Shown piece after piece: positions 28,270 through 36,599 of a stretch of 64,000 bases of DNA; the first letter of the stretch is position 1; each line of letters begins with the position of its first letter. The DNA comes from Burkholderiales bacterium (GTDB taxonomy: Bacteria; Pseudomonadota; Gammaproteobacteria; Burkholderiales; Burkholderiaceae_C). The stretch covers positions 1-64,000 of the forward strand of contig JACPOI010000022.1 of the NCBI GenBank assembly GCA_016185015.1, given 5' to 3'. The notes under the pieces were generated by a model. The model was not told the origin of the DNA. It saw only the letters and a program-made list of their open reading frames with translations, and did no database searches. The position numbers and the translations under genes are program-made.

Positions 28270-29793
28270 GTGTCCCTCACCGCCCGCCCCTCCACCCTGC
28301 TGACCCTGCTCCTGCTGGGCCACAGCCTGCTGCACTTCGTGCTGGGCTGGGTGCTGGGCCTGTCGGGCGACGAGGCGCATTACGCGCTCTACGGTGCCAA
28401 CCTGGCGCTCAGTTATTACGACCACCCGCCCCTGGTGGGCTGGATACAGTGGCCGCTGGTGGCGCTGAATGCACCGGAGGGCTTGCTGCGCCTCGTCCCC
28501 GAAGCGCTCTGGGTGCTGACCGCACTCTTCATCCATGACACCGCGCGCCGCCTGCACGCCCTGCTGGTGCCGGCCGCCGGCAGCGCCGACGCCGCCGGCC
28601 TGTGGGCCGTGCTGGCCTACAGCCTGGCGCCGGTGCTGCACATCCTGGGCATCGGCCTGCTGCCCGACACGCTGCTGATGCTGTTCACCGCCGCCATCCT
28701 CTGGCAGACCCTGCGCCTGCTGGACGAGAGCGTCGCGCAGCGCCTGCCCGAATGGCTGCTGCTGGGCGCATTGCTCGGGCTGGCCGGCCTCTCCAAATAC
28801 ACCGCCATCTTCGCCGCGCTGCCGGTGCTGGCCTGCCTGCTGTCGGCCCACGGTCTGCGCCTGCTCAGGCAAGCCGGTCCGTGGATCGCCCTGTTGCTGG
28901 CCGTGGTGGTGGTACTGCCGGTCTTTGTGTGGAACGCGCAGCACGAATGGATCTCCTTTGCCTACCAGCTCAAGCACGGCAAGGGCAGCCACTGGCAACT
29001 GGGCCAGGTGCTGGTCTTCCTGCTGGCGCAAGCCCTGCTCTACCCGCTACTGGTCTGGGGCATCTTCGGCCTGCGCCACAAGGTGCTGGGCGGCTTCGAG
29101 CTGGACCGCGCCCAGGCCTGGTTGCTGGCCTTCTTCGCCCTGCCCTTCGCTGTGCTGGCCTATCTCTCGGGCGGCGGCTCCAGCCTGCCGCACTGGACGG
29201 CACCGGCCTGGGTGGCCCTGGCGCCCTTTGCCGGCCTGGGCCTGGCCGCGCTGTGGGCGGGCGGGCGGCACACACTGATCTGGGTGCTGGGCAGCCTGCA
29301 GGCCGTGTTCACCGTGGGCATGTACGTGCTCATGCTGCTGGCCGGCCCGCCCTGGATCGCTGGCGAGCCACCCGGCAGCAAGGAGCCGGAGATGCTCAAC
29401 CCCTTCACCGACTTCTACGGCTGGGACGAGGCCGGCGCGCGCGCGCAGGAACTCGCGCGCGAGTACAACATCGCCCACCTGGCCGTGCAGAACTGGACCC
29501 TGGCCAGCCGCTACGCCTGGTACGCCCGTCCCATGCCGGTGCACGTGCTGGCGCCGGACTTCGACCAGTTCTCGCTGTGGACCGGGCCCCTGCCCCTGGG
29601 CGCCAGCGCCGTGCTGCTGGACTGGTCGCAGATGGCGCACGCGCTGCCCGTGGGCGAGGGCCTGTTCGAGCGCTGCGAGCTGGCCGACACCCTGCCCGTG
29701 CAGCATGCCGGGCGCACCATTTCGCACTTCCGTCTGTATCTTTGCCACGTCTGGGCCGGCCGCCCCGCGCCGCGCCGCCAGGACGCCTCCTGA
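28270..29793 (+). CDS. Membrane glycosyltransferase, GT39/ArnT type
   Basis: A 507-residue integral-membrane glycosyltransferase with about 10-12 helices. The first periplasmic loop holds the catalytic LSGDEAHYALYGANLALSYYDHPPLVGW, with the Asp-Glu pair typical of the PMT_2/ArnT superfamily and the Tyr-Asp-His-Pro-Pro second motif. Such enzymes transfer a sugar from an undecaprenyl-phosphate donor to lipids or glycans. I start at the GTG at 28270, in front of a hydrophobic helix; another GTG at 28213 would add an unlikely 19 residues. The PAP2 phosphatase follows after 6 bp and probably works on the same lipid carrier. Confidence 0.85.
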   Translation: MSLTARPSTLLTLLLLGHSLLHFVLGWVLGLSGDEAHYALYGANLALSYYDHPPLVGWIQWPLVALNAPEGLLRLVPEALWVLTALFIHDTARRLHALLVPAAGSADAAGLWAVLAYSLAPVLHILGIGLLPDTLLMLFTAAILWQTLRLLDESVAQRLPEWLLLGALLGLAGLSKYTAIFAALPVLACLLSAHGLRLLRQAGPWIALLLAVVVVLPVFVWNAQHEWISFAYQLKHGKGSHWQLGQVLVFLLAQALLYPLLVWGIFGLRHKVLGGFELDRAQAWLLAFFALPFAVLAYLSGGGSSLPHWTAPAWVALAPFAGLGLAALWAGGRHTLIWVLGSLQAVFTVGMYVLMLLAGPPWIAGEPPGSKEPEMLNPFTDFYGWDEAGARAQELAREYNIAHLAVQNWTLASRYAWYARPMPVHVLAPDFDQFSLWTGPLPLGASAVLLDWSQMAHALPVGEGLFERCELADTLPVQHAGRTISHFRLYLCHVWAGRPAPRRQDAS

Positions 29794-29799
29794 ATTTCC

Positions 29800-30588
29800 A
29801 TGAACGACGCTGTACCCGACCGCCGCATCGCCCCCTGGCACTGGACCCTTCCCTTCATCGTGGCCGCGTTGACCGCGCCGCTCTGGTTGGGCTGGTACGA
29901 ACCCGGCGTGTTCCGCGCGCTCAACCGCGCCTTCATGGTGCTGCCTGACGGCTTCTGGGCCCTGCTCTCGCTCTTCGGCACCGGCTGGGCCATCTACGCC
30001 GCCACCGCGCCCGCGCTGTGGCGCGCACCGCGCATCGTCCTGGCCTGGATCTGCGCCGCGCCGCTGGCCGGCGTGCTCACGCGCGTGGGCAAGAACCTGG
30101 CCGACAACCCGCGTCCGCTGGAAGTGCTGGGCCTGGAAGGCATCCACGTCATCGGTGAGCCGCTGTTCATCGCCGCCATGCCCTCGGGGCATGCCCTCAC
30201 GGCCTTCGCCGGTGCCGCCGCCATCTATTTCGCCATGGCACCCCGGCAACGCCTGCGCTGGCTGTGGCTTTTTGTCCTGGCCTTCGGCGTGGCCTGCTCG
30301 CGCATCGCCGTGGGCGCGCACTGGCCGGCCGACGTGTCGGTGGGCGCCGCAGCCGGCGTGCTCAGCGGACTGACGGGCGCCTGGCTGGCCGGGCGCATTC
30401 CCGAACGCCACCTGCGGCCGCAGGCCTGGCTGATGCGCGGTGTGGCCCTGCTCGGCCTCTACAGCCTTTACGTGCTGTGGACCGACGAGATGGGCTTTGC
30501 CATCAACCTGCCCTGGCAGTACGCGCTGGGGGCCTTCCTGGCCGCCTGCCTGGCGCTGTTTGCCGCGCGCAGCCTGCGCACGAACTGA
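29800..30588 (+). CDS. PAP2-family membrane phosphatase
   Basis: A 262-residue membrane protein with the three PAP2 signature motifs: KNLADNPRP (KxxxxxxRP), MPSGHA and SRIAVGAHWPADV (SRxxxxxHxxxD). Candidate substrates are undecaprenyl diphosphate, PGP or lipid A phosphates. It lies 6 bp after the GT39 gene, so a role in recycling or dephosphorylating the lipid carrier used by that enzyme is a reasonable guess. Confidence 0.9.
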   Translation: MNDAVPDRRIAPWHWTLPFIVAALTAPLWLGWYEPGVFRALNRAFMVLPDGFWALLSLFGTGWAIYAATAPALWRAPRIVLAWICAAPLAGVLTRVGKNLADNPRPLEVLGLEGIHVIGEPLFIAAMPSGHALTAFAGAAAIYFAMAPRQRLRWLWLFVLAFGVACSRIAVGAHWPADVSVGAAAGVLSGLTGAWLAGRIPERHLRPQAWLMRGVALLGLYSLYVLWTDEMGFAINLPWQYALGAFLAACLALFAARSLRTN

Positions 30589-30608
30589 AACCCGAAGGAA
30601 ACACGCCC

Positions 30609-31292
30609 ATGCTGCTGTATGACCTGGTGAATGCGAAGCGCGCCCACTTCAGCCCCAACAGCTGGCGTGTGCGTCTGGCCTTGCTGCACAAGGGCCTGGC
30701 CTTCGAAGTGCGCGACGTGCTGTTCGGCGACATCCCCAGCATCAGCGCTGGCGGCGACAAGCTCACCATCCCCACCCTGGGCCACGCGGGCCAGCTCGTC
30801 ACCGACAGCTGGGCCATCGTGCAGCACCTGGACACGGCCTTTCCCGACACCCCGCGCCTCATCCCTGACGGCGCCGAGGGCCACGTGCTCAAGTTCTTCC
30901 AGTACTGGGTACAGACCACGGTCCACGGCGGCATTGCACGCCTGATCCTCAAGGACCTGCACGACAGCCTGGACCCGGCCGATCAGGCCTACTTCCGCGC
31001 TTCGCGCGAGAAGATGTACAAGACCACACTGGAAGACCTGCAAGCCGGCCGCGAGGAGCGCGTCGACGCCTTCCGCAAGTCGCTGCAGCCCCTGCGCCAG
31101 GCCCTGGGCCACGGGCCCTACATCTGCGGCGAGCAGCCCGGTTATGCCGACTACCTGGCCTTCGGCGGTTTCATGTGGGCTCGCGTGAGCAGCCCCTTCC
31201 CGCTGCTGCTGGCCGACGATCCGGTCCACGCCTGGCGTGAACGTTGCCTGGATCTTTACGCCGGCGCGGCGCGCCGGGAAACCGCCGCCTAG
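30609..31292 (+). CDS. Glutathione S-transferase family protein (LigE/LigF-like)
   Basis: A 227-residue GST. The N-terminal thioredoxin fold has LYDLVNAKRAHFSPNSWRVRLAL with a Ser in the usual catalytic position, IPTLGHAGQLVTDSWAIVQHLD (cis-Pro and glutathione Ser/Asp) and a C-terminal all-helical domain ending GEQPGYADYLAFGGFMW. The N-terminal pattern resembles beta-etherase and fungal-type GSTs. Start is the ATG at 30609 with AAGGAA upstream. It follows PAP2 by 20 bp. The substrate is unknown. Confidence 0.85.
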   Translation: MLLYDLVNAKRAHFSPNSWRVRLALLHKGLAFEVRDVLFGDIPSISAGGDKLTIPTLGHAGQLVTDSWAIVQHLDTAFPDTPRLIPDGAEGHVLKFFQYWVQTTVHGGIARLILKDLHDSLDPADQAYFRASREKMYKTTLEDLQAGREERVDAFRKSLQPLRQALGHGPYICGEQPGYADYLAFGGFMWARVSSPFPLLLADDPVHAWRERCLDLYAGAARRETAA

Positions 31293-31328
31293 GGCGGGTC
31301 GCACTCATTTCTCGCGGGTGAAAGGGCC

Positions 31329-32318
31329 CTAGATCGAGTAGGTCTCGTAGGTGGCGGGATGGAAGAGTTCTTCCACCGCCACCAGGCGCTGCGACAGACC
31401 CTGCGCGTGGTGATGCCGCACAAAGGTCTCCAGCGTCTTGCGCGCGGCCGGCACGCCGTAGGACCAGTAGTCCTCGCCCAGGGACTCGCGCGCCGCTTTC
31501 AGCTGCTCTTCCACGAAGGGCAGGGTCACCTTGGTGGCCGAGGTGTCCGACAGCTGCTCCAGCGCATGGGCCTTAGCCGCCGTGAAGGCTTTCACCACCG
31601 CCGCCGGCAGCCAGGGATGGGCCTGGGCCAGTTCCTTGCGGATGCCCACCACATGCATGATGGGGAAGACGCCGGTGCGGCGGTAGTAGTCCTTGGCCTC
31701 GGCCGTCGGGTCGTCAAACAGCCAGCCGATGTTGGGATTGCGCAGGGCGACGCGGTTGGGCGGGCGCGGACCGATGAAGCCGTCGATCTCGCCGCGGTCC
31801 AGCAACTCCGAAATGGTCGTGCCCTCGGGCGCGGCCTCCACCTGCACGCCCGGGGGCAGCTGCAGCGCGATCTTCTCGGGCCGCCCAGGCGTGTCGATGC
31901 CGCCGCGCACCCAGCTGATGTCTTCGGGCCGCACGCCGTAGTCATCCTGCAGGATGGCACGCGCCCACACATTGGCCGTGAGCTGGTACTCGGGCAGGCC
32001 CACGCGCCGGCCCTTGAGGTCGGCCGGCCTTTTGATGCGATCCTTGCGCACGTAGATCGAGGTGTGACGGAAGGCGCGGGAGAGGAAGACCGGCACGGCG
32101 ATGTACGGACAGTCGCCTTGTGAGTGTTTCACCAGGTAGCTGGAGAAGGACAGCTCGGCGATGTCAAAGTCGCGACTGCGCATGGCGCGGAAGAACATCT
32201 CCTCCGGGTTGAGCAGCATGTAGACCGGGTCGACCCCGTCGATCTGCACGCGGCCGTCGTAGAGCGCGCGGGTGCGGTCGTAGTCGCCCATGGCGACCGA
32301 GAGTTGTAGCTTGGACAT
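31329..32318 (-). CDS. 4,5-dihydroxyphthalate decarboxylase-like / SBP-fold protein
   Basis: A 329-residue protein of the Pht5-like family, which shares the periplasmic-binding-protein fold. It shows LSVAMGDYDRTRALYDGRVQIDGV, FDIAELSFSSYLVKHSQGDCPYIAVPVFLSRAFRHTSIYVRKD, RRVGLPEYQLTANVWARAIL and IMHVVGIRKELAQAHPW. There is no signal peptide, which favours a cytoplasmic enzyme over a binding protein. Pht5 removes one carboxyl from 4,5-dihydroxyphthalate to give protocatechuate. The real substrate may differ. It is the second gene of a minus-strand pair with a Bug-type binding protein, opposite a Rieske oxygenase operon. Confidence 0.82.
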   Translation of the reverse strand: MSKLQLSVAMGDYDRTRALYDGRVQIDGVDPVYMLLNPEEMFFRAMRSRDFDIAELSFSSYLVKHSQGDCPYIAVPVFLSRAFRHTSIYVRKDRIKRPADLKGRRVGLPEYQLTANVWARAILQDDYGVRPEDISWVRGGIDTPGRPEKIALQLPPGVQVEAAPEGTTISELLDRGEIDGFIGPRPPNRVALRNPNIGWLFDDPTAEAKDYYRRTGVFPIMHVVGIRKELAQAHPWLPAAVVKAFTAAKAHALEQLSDTSATKVTLPFVEEQLKAARESLGEDYWSYGVPAARKTLETFVRHHHAQGLSQRLVAVEELFHPATYETYSI

Positions 32319-32333
32319 GCTGCGGTGCGCGCC

Positions 32334-33305
32334 TTAGTCGGGTTTCTTGATGGACTGCACCAGGGGCGTCCAGCGCTCGATCTCGCTGCCCACATAGCGC
32401 GTGAAGGTGGCAGCATCCCAGTCCTGGGTTTCCATGCTCTCGAAGGCCAGTTGCTTTTGCGCCGCCTCGGACTGCAGGCCCCGGCGCACCTCCTCGTTGA
32501 TGCGCGCCACCAGAGCCGCCGGCATGCCGGGCGGACCCGACAGCGCGAACCAGGTGATGGAGGTCAGGCCGGGGTACCCCAGCTCGGCGAAGGTAGGTAC
32601 GTTCGGGATCTCGGCCAGGCGTTTGGACGCCGTGGTGGCCAGGGCCCTGAGGCGGCCGTTCTTGACGAAGGCATTGGCCGAGGAATAGGTCATCACTGCG
32701 GCCTGGATCTGCCCGCTGAGCAGGTCGGTGACGGCCGGGCCCGCGCCCTTGTAGCTGATGTGGGTCTGCGCATACTGGGCCTGCTTGGCCAGCAGCTCGC
32801 CGACCAGGTGGCCGTGCGTGCCCTGGCCGGGAGAGCCCCAGCTCAGGCCGGTCTTGAGCTGCCTGGCATAGGCGATGAACTCCGGCACGGTGGTCGCCGG
32901 CACCGAGGGGTGCACCACCAGCGCCAGGGGCGGGCCGCCCAGCATCGCAATGTGGGTGAAGTCGCTCATGGGGTTGAAGGTCTTGGCCTCCACCGGCGCG
33001 ATGACGTGCGAGCCAATGCCCGAGACCACCAGGGTGTAGCCGTCGGGCGGCAGCTTGGCCACCTGGCCCGAACCGATGGTGCCGCCGCCGCCAGCCTTGT
33101 TCTCGACGATGAAGGTCTGCTTGAGCTGCAACTGCAACTGCTGCGCGATCATGCGGCCCAGGGTGTCGGAGGAGCCGCCCGGGGCGTAGGGCACGACGAT
33201 GCGCACCGGCCGCCCGGGCCAGTCGGCGCCGGGCTGCGGTCCTTGCGCGAGCACGGCGCTCGCGAAGCCGGCGAGCGCGGCGGCGAGGAAAATTTTCCGC
33301 CTCAT
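32334..33305 (-). CDS. Tripartite tricarboxylate transporter (Bug-type) binding protein
   Basis: A 323-residue periplasmic binding protein. The signal peptide is MRRKIFLAAALAGFASAVLA. The mature part has the TctC/Bug signature PVRIVVPYAPGGSSDTLGRMIAQQL, VENKAGGGGTIGSGQVAKLPPDGYTL and GPAVTDLLSGQIQA. Bug proteins bind carboxylates such as aromatic acids. No TctA/TctB membrane genes are adjacent, as is usual in Burkholderiales. It ends 15 bp before the decarboxylase-like gene and diverges from the Rieske gene, so it probably captures the same aromatic acid. Confidence 0.92.
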   Translation of the reverse strand: MRRKIFLAAALAGFASAVLAQGPQPGADWPGRPVRIVVPYAPGGSSDTLGRMIAQQLQLQLKQTFIVENKAGGGGTIGSGQVAKLPPDGYTLVVSGIGSHVIAPVEAKTFNPMSDFTHIAMLGGPPLALVVHPSVPATTVPEFIAYARQLKTGLSWGSPGQGTHGHLVGELLAKQAQYAQTHISYKGAGPAVTDLLSGQIQAAVMTYSSANAFVKNGRLRALATTASKRLAEIPNVPTFAELGYPGLTSITWFALSGPPGMPAALVARINEEVRRGLQSEAAQKQLAFESMETQDWDAATFTRYVGSEIERWTPLVQSIKKPD

Positions 33306-33354
33306 GGGGTCTCCTGTTTTTGTTGCGGGGGCCAGTGGGCTCATGCTATCTTTG

Positions 33355-33389
33355 TTCCCTTCAAAGGAAAACCATTCCTCCATGCGGAA
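33355..33389. promoter_or_regulatory. Two tandem TTCC-N7-GGAA dyads in the divergent promoter gap
   Basis: TTCC at 33355-33358 with GGAA at 33366-33369, and TTCC at 33375-33378 with GGAA at 33386-33389, form two identical 15-bp dyads exactly 20 bp apart. They lie between the Bug-type gene (start 33305) and the Rieske gene (start 33402), just before its AGGAG. IclR-family operators are often 15-bp dyads of this kind, and an IclR gene is inside the operon. Binding by that regulator is inference. Confidence 0.55.
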
Positions 33390-33401
33390 CAGGAGAACGC
33401 G

Positions 33402-34688
33402 ATGTTGAACAAGGAACAAAACGAGCTGGTCACCCGCACCAACGCCGACACCCCCATGGGCAAGCTCTTCCGGCGCTACTGGCAGCCGGCCCTGCTGTCG
33501 GAAGAATTGCCCACCCCCGACTGCCCGCCGGTGCGCCTGAAACTGCTGGGTGAACGGCTCATTGCCATCCGCGACACCCAGGGCCGCCTGGGCGTGATGG
33601 ACGAGTTCTGCGCGCACCGCGGCGTCTCGCTCTGGTTCGGCCGCAATGAAGAGAACGGCCTGCGCTGCCCCTACCACGGCTGGAAATACGACATCCACGG
33701 CAACTGCACCGAGGTGCCCTCGGAGCCCGAAGGCAGCCGCTACTGCGAGAAGATCAAGCTCAAGTCCTACCCGCTGGTCGAGCGCGGCGGTGTGATCTGG
33801 ATCTACATGGGCCCGCCCGAGCTGCAGCCCCCGCCGCCCGAGTGGGAGTTCGCCACCGTGCCGCTGAGCCACAGCTTCACTTCCAAGCGCCTGCAGGAAT
33901 GCAACTGGCTGCAGGCCCTGGAGGGCGGCATCGACTCCAGCCACGTGTCCTTCCTGCACCGCGGCGGCCTGAGCAACGACCCGCTGTTCAAGGGCGCCAA
34001 GGGCAACGAATACAACATGAAGGACCTCAAGCCGCAGTTCGAGGTGGTGGACACCGAAGGCGGCCTGCTCATCGGCGTGCGCCGCAAGGCCGAGCCCGGC
34101 CAACTGTACTGGCGCATCACGCCCTGGATCATGCCCTCCTTCACCATGATCGCACCGCGCGGCGACCACCCGGTGCACGGCCATTTCTGGGTGCCCATTG
34201 ACGACGAGAACTGCTGGGCCTGGAGCTTCGACTACCACGCCACCCGCCCGCTGACAGAGAAGGAGCGCCAGGCCATGCAGGCCGGCCACGGCATCCACTG
34301 CAAGTACGAACCGGGCAGCTATGTGCCGCTGGCCAACCAGCGCAACGACTACCTGATGGACCGCGAGAAGCAGCGCCGTGGTGAGCTCTACAGCGGGGTC
34401 GAGGGCATCGCCATCCAGGACGCCTCGCTGCAGGAAAGCATGGGGCCGATCGCCGACCGCACGCGCGAGCACCTCACCGGCACCGACCGCGGCATTGTGC
34501 AGGCGCGCCGCCGCCTCATGGCCGCGGCCACCGCCCTGGCCGAGAAGGGCACGCCCCCGCCCGGCACCGAACCGCATGTGCAGAAGATCCGCTCGGCCGC
34601 CATCGTGCTCCCCGAGGGCCAGCCCTTCCACGAGGCGGCCAAGGACGCGCTGCGCGCCGCGCCCAACACGCCGCACGCTTCGGTATGA
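33402..34688 (+). CDS. Rieske aromatic ring-hydroxylating oxygenase, phthalate 4,5-dioxygenase family
   Basis: A 428-residue terminal oxygenase. The N-terminal TPMGKLFRRYWQPALLSEELPTPDCPPVRLKLLGE is typical of the phthalate/3-chlorobenzoate oxygenase group. The Rieske 2Fe-2S motif is CAHRGVSLWF plus CPYHGWKYD (CxH-x16-CxxH, about residues 70-95), and the mononuclear iron site is GGIDSSHVSFLHRG. The enzyme needs a reductase such as the FMN/2Fe-2S type used by this group; none is encoded nearby. AGGAG lies six bases before the ATG. It is the first gene of a six-gene operon. The substrate is probably an aromatic acid but is not determined. Confidence 0.9.
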   Translation: MLNKEQNELVTRTNADTPMGKLFRRYWQPALLSEELPTPDCPPVRLKLLGERLIAIRDTQGRLGVMDEFCAHRGVSLWFGRNEENGLRCPYHGWKYDIHGNCTEVPSEPEGSRYCEKIKLKSYPLVERGGVIWIYMGPPELQPPPPEWEFATVPLSHSFTSKRLQECNWLQALEGGIDSSHVSFLHRGGLSNDPLFKGAKGNEYNMKDLKPQFEVVDTEGGLLIGVRRKAEPGQLYWRITPWIMPSFTMIAPRGDHPVHGHFWVPIDDENCWAWSFDYHATRPLTEKERQAMQAGHGIHCKYEPGSYVPLANQRNDYLMDREKQRRGELYSGVEGIAIQDASLQESMGPIADRTREHLTGTDRGIVQARRRLMAAATALAEKGTPPPGTEPHVQKIRSAAIVLPEGQPFHEAAKDALRAAPNTPHASV

Positions 34689-34713
34689 CCGGCACCACAC
34701 CCGGGAGCGCCGC

Positions 34714-35811
34714 ATGAAGGCGGCCGTCGCCGTGGCCGCCGGCGTCACCGAAATCCGTGAGCTGGATCTGCCCGCGCCGGACGCCGCCAGCGGCCTGCTG
34801 CGCGTGGCCTGTACCGGCGTCTGCGGCAGCGACTGGGGCTATTACCAGAACCTGCCCACCGCGCGCGGCCCGTTGATCCTGGGCCACGAGACCGTGGGCC
34901 ATGTAGAGCAGATCGGCGCGCTGGCCGCACGCCACTGGAACGTGAAGGAGGGTGACCTGGTCGCGCTGGAGGAGTACCTGCCCTGCGGCCACTGCGAGTA
35001 CTGCCGCTCGGGCGAATTCCGCCTGTGCAACGCCACCGACTGGCGCCTGGGCGGCCTGCGCTACGGCGCCACGGCACTGTCGGTGGCGCCCGGCCTGTGG
35101 GGCGGTTTTGCGCAGCAGCAGCTCCTACATCTCAACACCGTCTTCCACCACGTGCCCCAGGGCGTGTCGGCACGCCATGCGGCCCTGGCCCTGCCCCTGT
35201 CCAACGGCATCGAGTGGACTTATCTGCAAGGCGGTGCCGGCCCCGGGCAGACCGTCGTGATCCAGGGGCCCGGCCAGCAGGGCCTGGCCTGCGTGGTGGC
35301 CGCGCGCGAGGCGGGGGCCGAGCAGATCATCCTCACCGGCCTGGGCCACGAGACCGACCGCCAGCGCCTGGCCCTGGCGCGCGAGCTGGGCGCGCACCAC
35401 ACCATCGACATCGAGGCGCAGGACCTGCTGGAGACCGTGGCCGACCTCACCGGCGGGCGCATGGCCGATCTGGTGATCGACTGCGCGGCCGGCGGGCCGG
35501 CGTCGGTGGTGAGTGCCATCGAGTTGGCGCGCAAGCGCGGCCGGGTCATCCTGGGCGGGCAGAAACGGCAGAAAATCCCGGCCTTCGACAGCGACCGCAT
35601 CATCGCCAACTTCCTCACCGTCAAGGGCATGCGCGGGCATTCATATGAATCGGTGGAGCTGGCGCTGCAGCTGATCGCGGGCAACCGCCACAACGTGACG
35701 GCCATGAGCACCCACAGCTTCGGCCTGCACGAAACCAACCTGGCCCTGCGCTCGCTGGTGGGCGAAGGCGTAGCCGGCCCCATCCACATGACCATCGAGC
35801 CCGACCGTTGA
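34714..35811 (+). CDS. Zinc-dependent medium-chain alcohol dehydrogenase
   Basis: A 365-residue MDR oxidoreductase. Catalytic zinc residues are CGSDWGYY (Cys) and GHETVGHVEQIG (His-Glu); the structural zinc site is LPCGHCEYCRSGEFRLC with four Cys. The Rossmann loop is VVIQGPGQQGLACVVAAREAGA. It is 25 bp downstream of the Rieske oxygenase, which suggests it oxidises an alcohol or diol made by that enzyme. The stop TGA overlaps the TTG start of the IclR gene. Confidence 0.9.
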   Translation: MKAAVAVAAGVTEIRELDLPAPDAASGLLRVACTGVCGSDWGYYQNLPTARGPLILGHETVGHVEQIGALAARHWNVKEGDLVALEEYLPCGHCEYCRSGEFRLCNATDWRLGGLRYGATALSVAPGLWGGFAQQQLLHLNTVFHHVPQGVSARHAALALPLSNGIEWTYLQGGAGPGQTVVIQGPGQQGLACVVAAREAGAEQIILTGLGHETDRQRLALARELGAHHTIDIEAQDLLETVADLTGGRMADLVIDCAAGGPASVVSAIELARKRGRVILGGQKRQKIPAFDSDRIIANFLTVKGMRGHSYESVELALQLIAGNRHNVTAMSTHSFGLHETNLALRSLVGEGVAGPIHMTIEPDR

Positions 35812-36599
35812 GCCACGCGGACCTACCCTCGCCGCCGCGCCGCCTGTCCTCGGTGGGCGGTGCGCTGCGCCTGCTCAAGACTTTCACTGCGGAGGAGCCG
35901 GAGCTGGGCATCACCGCCCTGGCCAAGCGCCTGGGCGTGGCCAAGAGCACGGCGCACCGGCTGGCCAGCACCCTGGTGGCCGAAGGTTTCCTGGAGCAGA
36001 ACCCTGTGGACGGACGCTACCGCCTGGGCCTGCTGCTGTTCTCGCTGGGCGCGCAGGTACGCCGGCGCATGGATGTGTCGGAGCTGGCGGTGCCGCATCT
36101 GCACGCGCTGCGCGACCAGAGCGGCGAGACCGTGCACCTGGCGGTTCTGCACGACACGGAAATCCTCTACCTGCGCAACATCGACAGCCCGCACGCCATC
36201 CGCACGCGCTCCTACCTGGGCGTGCGCATGCCGGCCTACTGCACCAGCGAAGGCCGCGCCCTGCTGGCCTACAGCGCGCCGCTGGTGGTGGCCCATGTGC
36301 TGCGCGCCCGGCTGCAGCCCCGCACCGCGCGCACCCTGACCGACAAGGCACAGCTCACGCAGCTGCTGGCCCAGGTGCGCCAGAGCGGCTACGCCCTGGA
36401 CGATGAAGAGTCCGAGGACGGCATGCGCGGCGTGGCCGCGCCCATCTTCGATGCCAATGGTGCGGTCGTGGCCGCCGTGGGCCTGGCCGGGCCGGCGCAG
36501 CGGGTCTCCAAGACCAGCCTGCGCAAATTCGCCAGCCTGGTGGTGCAGGCCGGCCAGGCCATCTCGGCACGCCTGGGCTATCAACCCGAGCCCTCATGA
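35808..36599 (+). CDS. IclR-family transcriptional regulator
   Basis: A 263-residue regulator with an N-terminal winged helix (LSSVGGALRLLKTFTAEEPELGITALAKRLGVAKSTAHRLASTLVAEGFLEQ) and an IclR effector domain from about residue 85 (AVLHDTEILYLRNIDS, YCTSEGRALLAYS, SEDGMRGVAAPIFDANGAVVAAVGLAGP). The start is the TTG at 35808, sharing TTGA with the preceding stop codon; its own stop overlaps the next ATG by 4 bp. It lies inside the operon rather than next to the promoter, implying autoregulation with the catabolic genes. Confidence 0.92.
   Translation: MSHADLPSPPRRLSSVGGALRLLKTFTAEEPELGITALAKRLGVAKSTAHRLASTLVAEGFLEQNPVDGRYRLGLLLFSLGAQVRRRMDVSELAVPHLHALRDQSGETVHLAVLHDTEILYLRNIDSPHAIRTRSYLGVRMPAYCTSEGRALLAYSAPLVVAHVLRARLQPRTARTLTDKAQLTQLLAQVRQSGYALDDEESEDGMRGVAAPIFDANGAVVAAVGLAGPAQRVSKTSLRKFASLVVQAGQAISARLGYQPEPS

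Noticed and set aside
32334-34748. An 804-codon open frame antisense to the Rieske gene
   Set aside because: Its true coding part is only the Bug-type binding protein (to 33305). The rest is antisense to a clear Rieske oxygenase and is kept open by high GC at third positions.
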